A DNA stretch of 37,051 bases from Pseudanabaena sp. (GTDB lineage Bacteria > Cyanobacteriota > Cyanobacteriia > Pseudanabaenales > Pseudanabaenaceae): positions 1-37,051 of the forward strand of contig QBLS01000032.1 in NCBI GenBank assembly GCA_003249015.1. Direction: 5' to 3'. Each line of letters starts with the position of its first letter. Within the stretch, counting starts at the first letter, position 1. Below, piece by piece: positions 24,041 through 34,226 of this stretch. Under the pieces are notes generated by a model. That model was not told where the DNA came from and did no database searches. It saw only the letters and a program-made list of their open reading frames with translations. The position numbers and the translations under genes were made by a program.

Positions 24041-24126
24041 GGGATCTCAAATCATCTAGGATTGCGAGAAAAGTGCTATTGAGCAACAATTGCCGTAGAA
24101 ATAAAAATTTGGGAGATTAAGGCTCA

Positions 24127-24828
24127 GTGTTAGAAATCAATAATCTTAGTGTTAACTATGGTGGTATTCAGGCTCTACAGGACATCAATTTAACCATCAA
24201 TGAAGGCGAAATAGTAACTTTGATTGGGGCAAACGGTGCAGGTAAGACGACAACCTTGCGAGCGATCTCTCGGTTAGTTGCACCAAGATCAGGGCAAATT
24301 ATTTATAACGGTAAGAATATTACGAACCTAAGAGCAGATCAAATAGTTAAAGTAGGCATTGCCCATAGTCCAGAGGGGCGCAGAGTCCTCACCAGACAAA
24401 CGGTATTGGATAATCTAGAGCTAGGCGCTTTTTTGCGAAGCGATCGCTGGGGCATTAAAGCCGATATCGAAAAGCAATTTCAGATTTTCCCGCGCCTTGG
24501 TGAGCGCCGCGATCAATTAGCAGGGACATTGAGCGGCGGCGAACAACAAATGCTAGCGATCGCTAGGGCTTTGATGAGTCGCCCCAAACTTTTACTGCTA
24601 GATGAGCCGAGTCTAGGGCTAGCTCCACAAATTGTCCGCGATATCTTTAAAACTATTGTTAACTTAAATCAGTCAGGCGTAACTATTTTGCTAGTCGAGC
24701 AAAATGCCACCCTTGCCCTCCAAAATGCCCATCGTGGCTATGTGATGGAATCAGGGCTAATCACGATAGAAGGTGAAGCCTCAGATCTGTTGATTGACGA
24801 AAGAGTAAGACAGGCATATTTGGGCTAA
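24127..24828 (+). CDS. livF: LivF/NatE-type amino acid ABC transporter ATPase, 233 aa
   Basis: ATPase subunit of a branched-chain or neutral amino acid uptake transporter. Walker A is GANGAGKTT, signature LSGGEQQ, Walker B LLLLDEPSLGLAP, H-loop LLVEQN. The LivF hallmarks IAHSPEGRRVLTRQTVLDNL and GLAPQIV distinguish it from LivG. Start is GTG 24127. The permeases, LivG partner and binding protein are not in the neighbourhood; scattered gene order for this transporter is common in cyanobacteria. Confidence 0.9.
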   Translation: MLEINNLSVNYGGIQALQDINLTINEGEIVTLIGANGAGKTTTLRAISRLVAPRSGQIIYNGKNITNLRADQIVKVGIAHSPEGRRVLTRQTVLDNLELGAFLRSDRWGIKADIEKQFQIFPRLGERRDQLAGTLSGGEQQMLAIARALMSRPKLLLLDEPSLGLAPQIVRDIFKTIVNLNQSGVTILLVEQNATLALQNAHRGYVMESGLITIEGEASDLLIDERVRQAYLG

Positions 24829-24896
24829 GCGCCTATGAAAAGATGTATTTTAACTTACACTTTAATATAGATACCTAGCGCGTCAGATTGTTTCGT

Positions 24897-25997
24897 ATGA
24901 TTGAGACCCTCAATAAGTTGCCTCGTTGGTTTTCATTGGGCTTAACTTTCCCACTAATCTTCCTAAATGGGTGGTTACTGCTTCTGCTGGGACGACAACT
25001 GCAACCCTTAGTTAGTATTCTCATTACAGCAACAGTTATTTCGTTTTTGCTAGATTACCCGATTCGATTTCTAACAACTTTAAAAGTTAATCGTGGGCTT
25101 GCCGCAGGACTGGTAATTCTTGTATTTTTTATGTTGCTGGGAACCTTGGCAATATTTTTAGTACCGCTGATCTTAGCTCAAGCAAACGAACTCTTAGTCC
25201 GTCTACCAGAATGGATCAAGTCTGGACAGCAGCAATTACAGACTCTTCAGGCATGGGCTGTTACGCAGCAGTTACCGATTGACTTTAGTGGCTCGTTCAA
25301 TCAACTGTTTAACCAACTGATTGAGAAGTTAACAGGCGTATTGCGATCGCTTACCACTCAACTTTTTAGCCTTGTATTCGGTGCGATCGGTAGCATCGTT
25401 AATATCTTTTTAACTCTGATCTTTTCCATATTTCTAGTTTTGCGGGGCTCCTTTTTATGGAATGGCTTACTAAGTTGGTTGCCGCCAAAATGGAACACCC
25501 AAGTTAGAAATTTATTACCACGTAATTTTGAAAGATTTATTGTGGGTCAAGTGACCCTAGCGACAATTCTGGGAGTCTCTCAGACCACTGCCATGCTCAT
25601 TCTTGGCGTTCCTTTTGCCCAACTTTTTGGATTTGGCATTGGTCTAGCTAGCCTTATTCCGTTAGGTGGTTCTAGTACGATTATTACGGTTAGTTTGCTG
25701 ATCGCCCTACAAAACTTTTGGCTCGGGATCAAGGTTCTTCTAGTTGCAGTAGCCGTGATTCAAATTGTTGAGAATGTCTTAGGTCCAAGAATTGTGGGAG
25801 AGCTGACAGGGCTGAATCCAGTTTGGATGTTAATTTCTCTAGATATTGGTTTTAAGTTAAACGGTGTTTTGGGGCTATTTGTAGCAGTCCCGATCGCTGG
25901 ATTTATTAAGGGTACATTCGATACAATTCGAGGCGTTGAAGCTCCCCCCGCAGTTGAGGCGATCGTGGCGACTCACACTGAAGTGCCACAAAAATAA
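24897..25997 (+). CDS. AI-2E family transporter (PerM/YdiK type), 366 aa
   Basis: Polytopic membrane protein of the AI-2 exporter-like superfamily. About eight hydrophobic segments are visible: two at residues 12-55, one near 67-90, and the remainder from 150 to 340. Typical features include a long amphipathic region between the third and fourth segments (LPEWIKSGQQQLQTLQAW) and the C-terminal ENVLGPRIVGELTGLNPVWM. The substrate is unknown for most members. ATG 24897 is preferred over an in-frame TTG at 24888. It lies 68 nt after livF on the same strand. Confidence 0.88.
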   Translation: MIETLNKLPRWFSLGLTFPLIFLNGWLLLLLGRQLQPLVSILITATVISFLLDYPIRFLTTLKVNRGLAAGLVILVFFMLLGTLAIFLVPLILAQANELLVRLPEWIKSGQQQLQTLQAWAVTQQLPIDFSGSFNQLFNQLIEKLTGVLRSLTTQLFSLVFGAIGSIVNIFLTLIFSIFLVLRGSFLWNGLLSWLPPKWNTQVRNLLPRNFERFIVGQVTLATILGVSQTTAMLILGVPFAQLFGFGIGLASLIPLGGSSTIITVSLLIALQNFWLGIKVLLVAVAVIQIVENVLGPRIVGELTGLNPVWMLISLDIGFKLNGVLGLFVAVPIAGFIKGTFDTIRGVEAPPAVEAIVATHTEVPQK

Positions 25998-26101
25998 AAG
26001 AATCTCCAAAAAAAGAACTCATAACTTCAAGGCATTAAAAATATAGCTATAATTTACTTTATTGTTATGTTTATGTTAGTCTAATGATATCAATATAAAT
26101 T

Positions 26102-26168
26102 AAAACCCAAGAAGCGAGTGGCTGCGCTTCTTGGGTTTTGCGTCCTAGTAAGACTGGCGACGGCTATA
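26102..26168. mobile_element. MITE-like element, right-half fragment
   Basis: AAAACCCAAGAAG, cgagtggctgcg, CTTCTTGGGTTTT then gcgtcctagtaagactggcgacggctata. The 3' flank matches the right end of the 7366-7480 element, and the left flank is missing. The inner stem is shortened. Confidence 0.55.
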
Positions 26169-26211
26169 TATTTTTACACTAAGACTTGCCTTTGAATGAA
26201 TCCAAAAAACT

Positions 26212-26517
26212 ATGCTCGACCTGATTTTCAGTTTATCCAATCAAATGAGCCAAGTTCAAATCTTGGCTCAGTCTCCAAGCTACTATCTGCCAATTTCAAC
26301 TACACAGTCTATAAGACCTAACTGCGTAACCTATACAGCTACCAATACCTCTGGCAGTCCCCTTAGAGAAGTTTATCTTAATCGTCGTGATAGCAAAGGC
26401 AGAATCACTCAGTATCCTTTATGGCGGTTTGCTGTAGATGGCATATTAGAGAAGGGAGGAAAAGTAAAGTTTGATATGTGTGACAACACATTTGTTAATG
26501 TCGAAGCTAAGCAATAG
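26212..26517 (+). CDS. Hypothetical small protein, probably exported, 101 aa
   Basis: Not recognised. The N-terminus (LDLIFSLSNQMSQVQILAQS) is weakly hydrophobic and ends in a plausible signal-peptidase site after LAQS, but there is no basic N-region. The remainder has two cysteines (PNCVTY and DMCDNT) that could form a disulphide, and a pattern of beta strands (SPLREVYLNRRDSKGRITQY). The true start may be upstream: a different frame opens at ATG 26196, so a frameshift at the N-terminus is possible. It is followed by a strong terminator. Confidence 0.55.
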   Translation: MLDLIFSLSNQMSQVQILAQSPSYYLPISTTQSIRPNCVTYTATNTSGSPLREVYLNRRDSKGRITQYPLWRFAVDGILEKGGKVKFDMCDNTFVNVEAKQ

Positions 26518-26519
26518 CT

Positions 26520-26570
26520 AGCAAGAGAGAAATGGCGGCGCTTTGCGCCGCCATTTCTCTCTTGCTTTTT
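26520..26570 (+). terminator. Intrinsic terminator, 22-bp perfect stem
   Basis: Arms 26520-26541 and 26545-26566 (AGCAAGAGAGAAATGGCGGC start) with a TTT loop, followed by TTTT. It begins 3 nt after the stop of the 26212 gene. Confidence 0.85.
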
Positions 26571-26744
26571 AATGAAGTGCCAAGGGCTTTAGTGGGAAGG
26601 AATAGTTTTTTAAAGCATCTTTAAGTTTTTGTAACTTAAGCCCCATTCATCTAGTCATCCTGTTAATCTAAGTAAAAGAAATATGAATGGCTCCTCGCGC
26701 TAACGATATTTATTTGATTAGAAAAGCATTGGTAACTTTTGCAT

Positions 26745-27065
26745 ATGAAGCGCTTTCGTGATGAATGGATTGATGAATGGTGTCAAGAAAATGGTTGGAC
26801 AGATTTATTTGTGGAACGCTGTTGTAATTATTGGGCATTTCCTCCTAGTTCGGTGATGCCTTTACCAATACCAAATGATACATTACGCGCCATCAAAAGT
26901 GCCAAGGGTATGAGCGACGATGAAAAGTCTTGGACTTTAGTCGCGATCGCTATTTCCTTCCTTGCTTCTATCTTTTGCTTTATTCTCAAAAATCCTTTAC
27001 CAATTACCTGCGCTTTTGGTTGCGTTGCCTTTATTGTCGGACATTTGGAAATAGAAGAGTTCTAA
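26745..27065 (+). CDS. Conserved cyanobacterial small membrane protein, 106 aa
   Basis: The opening KRFRDEWIDEWCQENGWTDL, FVERCCNYWAFPPSSVMPLP resembles a small protein widely found in cyanobacteria with no assigned function. Two hydrophobic segments (about residues 67-83 and 87-102) suggest a C-terminal membrane hairpin with a cytoplasmic N-terminal domain. ATG 26745 is chosen; an in-frame TTG lies two codons upstream. It converges on opcA, separated by two tandem hairpins. Confidence 0.7.
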   Translation: MKRFRDEWIDEWCQENGWTDLFVERCCNYWAFPPSSVMPLPIPNDTLRAIKSAKGMSDDEKSWTLVAIAISFLASIFCFILKNPLPITCAFGCVAFIVGHLEIEEF

Positions 27066-27070
27066 ATCAA

Positions 27071-27142
27071 AAAAAGAAGTCACGTTTTGCGTGACTTCTT
27101 TTTATAAAAACAAAAGCCGCACTTTGTGCGGCTTTTGTTTTT
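27071..27142. terminator. Two tandem hairpins between convergent genes
   Basis: The first hairpin has 14-bp arms (27071-27084, 27090-27103; AAAAAGAAGTCACG) and ends TTCTTTTT in the plus direction. The second has 17-bp arms (27106-27122, 27126-27142; AAAAACAAAAGCCGCAC) and serves the minus-strand opcA, overlapping its stop codon by 2 nt. Confidence 0.85.
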
Positions 27143-28262
27143 ATAGTGCTAAAATTCTCGATGCTTTAAGTAGACTTTCCTCATAGAGAACTTCGCGTCC
27201 CCAACGTTGCAACTGTTGACCCAGCAAAGTGTCAGCACTCTGATCTGATAAAGGTGAAACCTGATGTACGCGGTAGTTTTGGGCTACGCCGCCTGCTTCC
27301 ATTCGCATACAGCCTGTGGATTCAGAGCAGAATACATTACAAGCATCAGAGTTTTGATTGGAAGCAGTTAATCGTAATCCGATTAAATCGCCGATGACCT
27401 CGCCTGCATCGCCAACTGGGATCGCGGCTAGCTCTGCTCTTACCTTGATGCCATCACGTCCCTCGAACATAATGTGCTGAATATCGTAATCACCGCCTTC
27501 CACATTGCGCTCAATGGGAAGCCAATCGAGGCGACTGGCAATCCATCCTAAAAACATGAGAGCTTGGGTGCAATTTCCTTTTTCGTAGTCAATGGTGATC
27601 CCATCGATTTCCCAAACAGCGGAACGGCGATCTGGTTGATCAAAGGCTTGAGCAGTAAGTTCTTGCCAAGGAGCAAGGCGTTGCCAATTTAAATCAGCGA
27701 TCTGGGTACTGGACTGAATCATGCTCTGGATCTTGAGCAAGTCAGCTTCCGAATCACTAAAAGTTGCCGAATCAACAATTAGGCGATCGCTAAGGTTGAC
27801 CATCTTCTCAAACATTCGCGTATTTGGCGCAGGGCTGTCCTTCCACCACAAAAATACGGGTAGATCGGGGATCAACAGATCAGGCAGAATACTGTGCACT
27901 CGTTCAAAAGCCCTTTTTGCGCCCGAAAGTGTAATGTATTCACCACAAATCAAAGAGCTACGAGTTTTTTGAATGGGGCAGTATGCAGCTACTTGAGCCG
28001 AAATGCCCTGATCTTCTTCGTCTAGAGTTACGAGATCAATCACACGGCAGGGGCTTTGAGAGGCGATCGCATCAACAGAAGCCATCCGTGAAGCCGCTCC
28101 CACAGTTGCAGGTTCGTATACTAAGAGGTTGAAAGTGGTTGCACGAGCTGCGGAATTTTCACCGTAGGACTGCCAAATTTTGCTTAGTTCTGCTTCGACT
28201 TGAGAGACTGAGACATCTTTGGGAGCTTGCAAAGATACAACAGAATTTGATTGTGCATTCAT
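27141..28262 (-). CDS. opcA: OpcA, glucose-6-phosphate dehydrogenase assembly/activator protein, 373 aa
   Basis: Cyanobacterial OpcA, which promotes oligomerisation and redox-dependent activation of glucose-6-phosphate dehydrogenase. Family features are the N-terminal VSLQAPKDVSVSQVEAELSK, RVIDLVTLDEEDQGISAQVA, a central PDLLIPDLPVFLWWKDSP segment and cysteines in DACNVFCSESTGC near residue 310, which are candidates for redox control. It lies 66 nt downstream of zwf on the same strand, the usual arrangement. A hairpin in the gap may adjust its expression relative to zwf. Confidence 0.92.
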   Translation of the reverse strand: MNAQSNSVVSLQAPKDVSVSQVEAELSKIWQSYGENSAARATTFNLLVYEPATVGAASRMASVDAIASQSPCRVIDLVTLDEEDQGISAQVAAYCPIQKTRSSLICGEYITLSGAKRAFERVHSILPDLLIPDLPVFLWWKDSPAPNTRMFEKMVNLSDRLIVDSATFSDSEADLLKIQSMIQSSTQIADLNWQRLAPWQELTAQAFDQPDRRSAVWEIDGITIDYEKGNCTQALMFLGWIASRLDWLPIERNVEGGDYDIQHIMFEGRDGIKVRAELAAIPVGDAGEVIGDLIGLRLTASNQNSDACNVFCSESTGCMRMEAGGVAQNYRVHQVSPLSDQSADTLLGQQLQRWGREVLYEESLLKASRILAL

Positions 28263-28292
28263 AGGAGTTAAGAGTTAGGAAATAAGTAATTA

Positions 28293-28323
28293 AAAATTCC
28301 ACCCGCGTAGCGGGTGGAATTTT
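28293..28323 (-). terminator. Hairpin in the zwf-opcA gap
   Basis: Perfect 14-bp arms AAAATTCCACCCGC (28293-28306) and complement (28310-28323), loop GTA, 6 nt past the zwf stop. On the minus strand it ends in GAATTTTTA, so it may reduce read-through into opcA. Confidence 0.7.
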
Positions 28324-28328
28324 GGGTT

Positions 28329-29858
28329 TTACAGCCTGCGCCACTGCCGTCCATCGCGCTCAATCAACTGCTCAGCTTCGGTTGGTCCCCATGAACCAGC
28401 TTCATATTGGGGAACGACACTAGGATCATTGGGCATTTCCCATGCTGACAATGCAGGAGTCACCACTTTCCAAGCTGCCTCAACTTCGTCTCCACGGGTG
28501 AAGAGGGTTTGATCGCCAAGCATACAGTCTAGTAGTAGGCGATCGTAGGCATCAGATCCTTCGACTCCGAAGGTCTTGCCATAGCCGAAGTCCATTTCTA
28601 CCGATCGCGATCGTAAATCCGCACCAGGCATTTTTGCTTCAAACTTGAGAGAGATCCCCTCATTCGGTTGGATTCGCAGCGTCAACACGTTAGGCGACAC
28701 CTGCTTCGCGGCTGACTGGAACAGTAAATAGGGAACTTGTCGAAACTGAATTGCAATTTCGCTGACCTTCTTTGGCATCCGCTTTCCAGTTCGTAGATAA
28801 AAGGGAACTCCCTGCCAACGCCAATTATTAACCTCAAACTTCATTGCCACATAAGTGGGAACCAAGGATTCAGGATTGACATTTGGCTCATTGCGATAAC
28901 CTTCGACTTGCTTGCCTTTCATCCAGCCAGCACCGTACTGCGCTCGTACGCAAGACCGCTCTAGCTTACGGGTGTCAGCTAGGTGAGTCGCTTGGATTAC
29001 CTTCACTTTTTCGTTGCGTAAGGAGTCCGCATCCATAGAGTTCGGTGGCTCCATCGCTGTTAGGCAAAATAGTTGCATCAAGTGATTTTGCAACATATCT
29101 CTGAGCGCCCCAGAGTTTTCGTAATATCCCGCCCGATCTTCAACGCCAACAGTCTCTGCCACGGTGATCTGAACATGATCAATAAATTGGCGATTCCACA
29201 ATGGTTCAAAAATGGCGTTGGCAAATCTCAGCACTAAGAGATTTTGCACCGTCTCTTTACCGAGATAGTGATCGATGCGATAGATCTGCTTCTCGTCACA
29301 AGACTTTTGGACAACACGATTGAGATCTTGACAAGAAGACAAATCACGACCAAATGGCTTTTCAATCACCAATCTAGTTTTGTTAATGTCTTTGATCATG
29401 CCTGCTTGACCTAGTTTCTCGATCGCATCGGTAAAGTAGTTGGGCGACACAGCAAGATAAAAAACGCGATTTCCGCGTGTACCGCGTTCTTTGTCTAATT
29501 GATTGAGAAATTCATCAAGTTTTTTGTAATCTTCCAGATTACTCATATCTAGGGATTGGTAATACAAACCTTCGGCAAAGTTTTGCCAAATTGGTTCAGC
29601 TCCAATGCCCACAGAAAATTTTTCGATACCTTCACGCATCTGCTCACGAAAATAATCGTGACTCCAAGGTCTTCGCGCCACGCCAACAATTGTGAGTTCA
29701 GGCGGAAGCCGACGTTGCTGTTTGAGATGATAAATTGCTGGAACTAACTTGCGGATCGTCAAGTCACCAGACGCGCCAAAAATCACAAGGATCAATGGTT
29801 CTGGTGTTCTTTCTTGTTGTAAACCGACCCGTAAGGGATTTTCGAGTATTTGTACCAC
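28329..29858 (-). CDS. zwf: Glucose-6-phosphate dehydrogenase, 509 aa
   Basis: First enzyme of the oxidative pentose phosphate pathway, oxidising glucose 6-phosphate with NADP+. The N-terminal dinucleotide-binding motif is [14 protein letters not shown] (residues about 25-38). The substrate-binding signature RIDHYLGKE (about residues 195-203) is complete, and EKPFGRDL precedes it. The 509-aa length is standard for cyanobacteria. It provides NADPH in the dark together with OpcA directly downstream. ATG 29858 is the natural start, 187 nt after groL. Confidence 0.95.
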   Translation of the reverse strand: MVQILENPLRVGLQQERTPEPLILVIFGASGDLTIRKLVPAIYHLKQQRRLPPELTIVGVARRPWSHDYFREQMREGIEKFSVGIGAEPIWQNFAEGLYYQSLDMSNLEDYKKLDEFLNQLDKERGTRGNRVFYLAVSPNYFTDAIEKLGQAGMIKDINKTRLVIEKPFGRDLSSCQDLNRVVQKSCDEKQIYRIDHYLGKETVQNLLVLRFANAIFEPLWNRQFIDHVQITVAETVGVEDRAGYYENSGALRDMLQNHLMQLFCLTAMEPPNSMDADSLRNEKVKVIQATHLADTRKLERSCVRAQYGAGWMKGKQVEGYRNEPNVNPESLVPTYVAMKFEVNNWRWQGVPFYLRTGKRMPKKVSEIAIQFRQVPYLLFQSAAKQVSPNVLTLRIQPNEGISLKFEAKMPGADLRSRSVEMDFGYGKTFGVEGSDAYDRLLLDCMLGDQTLFTRGDEVEAAWKVVTPALSAWEMPNDPSVVPQYEAGSWGPTEAEQLIERDGRQWRRL

Positions 29859-29956
29859 AGGCTTTCGGCTATTGAACGCTAGCTAGATTCTAGCTAACGC
29901 ATTGATTGTTCCCTAAATATCGCCTGTTTTCCTTTAGGATCACAAAACCCAAATAG

Positions 29957-30037
29957 CTTGAGACAGCGCTTCGCACTGTCTCAAGCCTAAAAAAATAATG
30001 GCAGCACTTCATGCTGCCATTATTTTTTCAGGCTTGA
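29957..30037 (-). terminator. groL terminator region with two overlapping hairpins
   Basis: Hairpin 1: CTTGAGACAG (29957-29966) with CTGTCTCAAG (29976-29985). Hairpin 2: 17-bp arms 29990-30006 and 30012-30028 (AAAAAATAATGGCAGCA), extended by TCAAGCC/GGCTTGA at 29981-29987 and 30031-30037. The two share TCAAG at 29981-29985, so the extended form of hairpin 2 and hairpin 1 exclude one another. Confidence 0.75.
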
Positions 30038-30045
30038 GTGGATGA

Positions 30046-31701
<1,656 letters not shown>

Positions 31702-31835
31702 TTATGAGGGTAATGGGTGATTTTGGAATTGGTAACTAGGCTATTAGCCTTTAATGATTAGCTTTTAGCTCTTTTAGATTGCTTCTGAGTGAAGAGTTTT
31801 GAAGGCTAACAGCTAACGGCTGATAACTATTAGCT

Positions 31836-32147
31836 TTATTCAACGATCGCTAAAATATCTCTTTCAGCTAGGAGCAGATAATCAACGCCTTCTAACTTGA
31901 TTTCAGTGCCTGCATACTTGGAATAAAGCACTTTGTCACCTGCTTTAACTTCTAGGGCTACGCGATCACCTTTTTCATTTCTTGTACCAGCGCCAACAGC
32001 AGTTACTTCGCCAATCTGAGGCTTTTCTTGAGCTGTGTCTGGCAAAAATATACCGCCAACTGTTTTTTCTTCTTTACTTGCTACTTTTACCAATAGGCGA
32101 TCGCCTAGGGGTTGTAATGTACCAGTATGTAGTGTTAATGATGCCAC
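31836..32147 (-). CDS. groS: Co-chaperonin GroES, 103 aa
   Basis: 10-kDa co-chaperonin capping GroEL. Contains [20 protein letters not shown], the mobile loop [22 protein letters not shown]-like [11 protein letters not shown] and the C-terminal [20 protein letters not shown]. Length is normal. The ribosome binding site (gaggt/aagg on the minus strand, about 32155-32163) fits ATG 32147. It is the first gene of the groSL operon, downstream of a perfect CIRCE. Confidence 0.96.
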   Translation of the reverse strand: MASLTLHTGTLQPLGDRLLVKVASKEEKTVGGIFLPDTAQEKPQIGEVTAVGAGTRNEKGDRVALEVKAGDKVLYSKYAGTEIKLEGVDYLLLAERDILAIVE

Positions 32148-32193
32148 TATGTCTTACCTCCTTAAAGTTTAATCAGAGCAAGCTCTACAAGCT

Positions 32194-32220
32194 TTAGCAC
32201 TCTAAGTCATTGAGTGCTAA
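32194..32220 (-). promoter_or_regulatory. CIRCE element (HrcA operator) of groSL
   Basis: Perfect TTAGCACTC-N9-GAGTGCTAA, centred 60 bp upstream of groS. It is the binding site of the heat-shock repressor HrcA. A -10-like TATATT overlaps its upstream edge on the minus strand (about 32219-32224). Confidence 0.95.
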
Positions 32221-32291
32221 TATACCGCCAAACGAGTCAGCATCTAGATCGGCTTACCGTACAAACTCCCTTCTCATTCAAGAAATAGCGA

Positions 32292-32310
32292 TGCGTAGCT
32301 TCGCTACGCA
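32292..32310. repeat. Small hairpin TGCGTAGC-TTC-GCTACGCA
   Basis: 8-bp perfect arms with a 3-nt loop, directly adjoining the 29-bp hairpin. Confidence 0.65.
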
Positions 32311-32370
32311 CCCCAGAGAAAATTTTGAAAGCACAGCGGAGCCGCTGTGCTTTCAAAATTTTCTCTGGGG
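32311..32370 (-). terminator. 29-bp perfect hairpin after 5-formyl-THF cyclo-ligase
   Basis: Arms 32311-32339 and 32342-32370 (CCCCAGAGAAAATTTTGAAA start) are exact complements with only two unpaired bases between them. It begins 7 nt past the stop of the minus-strand gene. This is the longest perfect stem in the window. Confidence 0.75.
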
Positions 32371-32377
32371 TTTATTG

Positions 32378-32935
32378 TTAAATAAAAACTAGTTGTCTAT
32401 CGGTGGCGATCGCTTCTAATTTCACGTCCCAAGGATCGTTAGGCAATTCTTCTAAATAAAATTCATCAAATATAATTCCTACTTTCCTACCCTTCGCTTT
32501 GGGCAACCAACGATCATAGAAGCCACCACCATAACCGAGTCTGTACCCATTGCGATCGCAAGCCACTGCTGCAATCAAAATCAAATCAATGCTCTGTAAA
32601 TCCATCAAATTTAGATCGGGCTTAGGCTCTAAAATTCCATAACTTCCTGATTGCATAGATAGATCAAAATCAGCGATCGCCACCTGATGCCAAATCAAAT
32701 CTTGTCCCACACAACGAGAAAATCCCCAATTTTTATTGGGAAACTGATTCCAGAGAAAACTTAAGTCTGGTTCTTGCCGAAAACTTGTAAAAGCAAGAAT
32801 GTTTTGAGCTTCTTGAAATAAATGCCAATGGGAGAGGCGATAGGCAAGGGCTTGACTTTTTTGCTGCCAAGTTAGGGAGGGTATTTGACAACGTTGTCTG
32901 AGGATAGTTTGTCTCAGGTGCTTTTTAGTTAGCAC
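32378..32935 (-). CDS. 5-formyltetrahydrofolate cyclo-ligase, 185 aa
   Basis: Converts 5-formyl-THF to 5,10-methenyl-THF with ATP, returning folate to one-carbon metabolism. The family signature RLGYGGGFYDRWLPK lies at about residues 132-146, preceded by LILIAAVACDRNGYR. The N-terminal basic KKHLRQTILRQRC resembles the ATP-site helix of the family. Length (185) is usual. ATG 32935 is used. It lies upstream of groS on the same strand but is separated from it by a strong hairpin. Confidence 0.92.
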   Translation of the reverse strand: MLTKKHLRQTILRQRCQIPSLTWQQKSQALAYRLSHWHLFQEAQNILAFTSFRQEPDLSFLWNQFPNKNWGFSRCVGQDLIWHQVAIADFDLSMQSGSYGILEPKPDLNLMDLQSIDLILIAAVACDRNGYRLGYGGGFYDRWLPKAKGRKVGIIFDEFYLEELPNDPWDVKLEAIATDRQLVFI

Positions 32936-33239
32936 TTTTTTATAGCCTTTTATAGATTCTGATTTTTAAATATGCCTAGCTACTTAATACTAGGTGAAAA
33001 AATAGCATAGCCATTTTTTCACCTAAAAACACTTGCTGGATTTGGTCTTTAATTCACAAAAGTGTAGTCACACTTTTGTGAATTGCTATTACTTACATAG
33101 AGTTGTTGGAAAAAATCAGTTCATAAAAACTTTATGAGGTTTAAGTAATCGCAAAGCCCTGTAGTGCGGTATCTTTTATTTAGTTGTTACACTTTACGCT
33201 TTTTTAACCAAAATTTAATCACTGGAGATCGAGACATCC
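32936..33239. other. Divergent gap with two repeat hairpins
   Basis: About 300 bp between two divergently transcribed genes. It contains AGGTGAAAAAAT/ATTTTTTCACCT (32992-33024, core AGCATAGCC) and the palindrome at 33051-33084 in inverted order of the composite family. Promoters for both flanking genes must lie here; no convincing consensus was found. Confidence 0.6.
33051..33084. repeat. Interspersed palindrome, copy 6
   Basis: Perfect 15-bp arms AATTCACAAAAGTGT and complement with loop AGTC; the cleanest copy of the family. Confidence 0.8.
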
Positions 33240-34154
33240 GTGCTAGAGGTTCGCAAAATCTGTAAATCTTATGGGAAGAAGCAAGTTTTGCAGGACTTGA
33301 GCTTTTCAATTCAGTCAGGTGAAGTCTACGGCTTACTAGGTCCAAATGGAGCGGGTAAGACTACGACGATCAGTATCTTGTGTGGATTAATTCAAGCCGA
33401 TCTTGGTGATGTCTTGATGAATGGTCAAAATTCGCGAAATGCTTCATCTTCCATGCGATCGCTAATTGGTGTCGCACCACAGGAAAACATTTTTTACAAA
33501 AGCTTAACTTGTGAAGAGAATCTACGATTCTTTGGACAACTTTACGGATTAAATAGAATAACTTGTCAAAAACAAGCAAGGCATTGTTTGGAGTTAGTTG
33601 GACTTAGCGATCGCGCTCAAACCATTGCCGAAAAGCTCAGTGGTGGGATGCAACGCCGACTGAGCATGGCGATCGCCCTTGTCCATCAACCACAGCTTGT
33701 GGTGCTAGACGAGCCAACTACGGGATTAGATATTGAAGCTCGCTATGAAATTTGGGAAGTAATTCGTAATCTTTGTCGCCAAGATACAGCAATTTTACTA
33801 ACAACCCATTTACTCGACGAAGCAGAACGTCTTTGTCAACGTATCGGTATTATCAAGCAAGGTACTTTGCTGGCTGAGGGCAGTCTAGAAGAGTTAAAGC
33901 AATATGTCCCTGCCCAAGAAATTGCGATCATTTGTACTCCAACCGAGGATCTAGCGATCGCTAGAGCAACTGAATTAGGCTTTACCCATCGTCACTATGG
34001 ACGTGAGCTAGCTTTTTGGCTACCACAAGTGATGGAGTTAAAAGAGATATTGGAATATTTTGATGGAATTAAGATTGATTCTATTACCCGTCAGCCTGTT
34101 CGCCTAGAAAATATTTATGTGGAAGTAACCCAAGGTTTGAGGGCTACGCCTTAA
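33240..34154 (+). CDS. ABC-2 type transporter ATP-binding protein, 304 aa
   Basis: Stand-alone ABC ATPase of the DrrA/CcmA type, which pairs with a separate ABC-2 permease. Walker A GPNGAGKTT, Q-loop GVAPQENIFY, signature LSGGMQRRLS, Walker B LVVLDEPTTGLD and H-loop LLTTHLLDEAERL are complete. Residues about 220-304 form the extra C-terminal domain of this class. GTG 33240 is the start. No permease gene follows (chlM is convergent), so its partner is elsewhere. Substrate unknown. Confidence 0.9.
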   Translation: MLEVRKICKSYGKKQVLQDLSFSIQSGEVYGLLGPNGAGKTTTISILCGLIQADLGDVLMNGQNSRNASSSMRSLIGVAPQENIFYKSLTCEENLRFFGQLYGLNRITCQKQARHCLELVGLSDRAQTIAEKLSGGMQRRLSMAIALVHQPQLVVLDEPTTGLDIEARYEIWEVIRNLCRQDTAILLTTHLLDEAERLCQRIGIIKQGTLLAEGSLEELKQYVPAQEIAIICTPTEDLAIARATELGFTHRHYGRELAFWLPQVMELKEILEYFDGIKIDSITRQPVRLENIYVEVTQGLRATP

Positions 34155-34158
34155 ATGA

Positions 34159-34173
34159 CGCGGCAAAGCCGCG
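34159..34173. terminator. Short hairpin between convergent genes
   Basis: CGCGGC-AAA-GCCGCG, 5 nt past the stop of the ABC ATPase gene and between it and chlM. Confidence 0.55.
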
Positions 34174-34226
34174 CCATCAATAGTCGGGTTTTATCGCAAA
34201 GCGCTGTGAAGCCTCAATGCACAAAA

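Larger units (their letters stand above)
23741..24126. other. Gap between tRNA-Arg and livF
   Basis: Contains the tRNA promoter region, MITE-like copy B, and a hairpin with GGCGTAGCC core at 24008-24040 preceded by acccagtaagggtttt. No gene recognised. The livF promoter probably lies in 24041-24120; no clear consensus is seen. Confidence 0.6.

Noticed and set aside
26196-26321. 41-codon ORF in another frame at the start of the 26212 gene
   Set aside because: It overlaps the longer frame, has low-complexity content and no recognised family; kept only as a hint of an N-terminal frameshift.
26687-26761. 24-codon ORF overlapping the start of the 26745 gene
   Set aside because: It reads as a plausible peptide (MAPRANDIYLIRKALVTFAY), but it is too short, is in another frame and has no recognised family. 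It could be an upstream ORF; evidence is insufficient.
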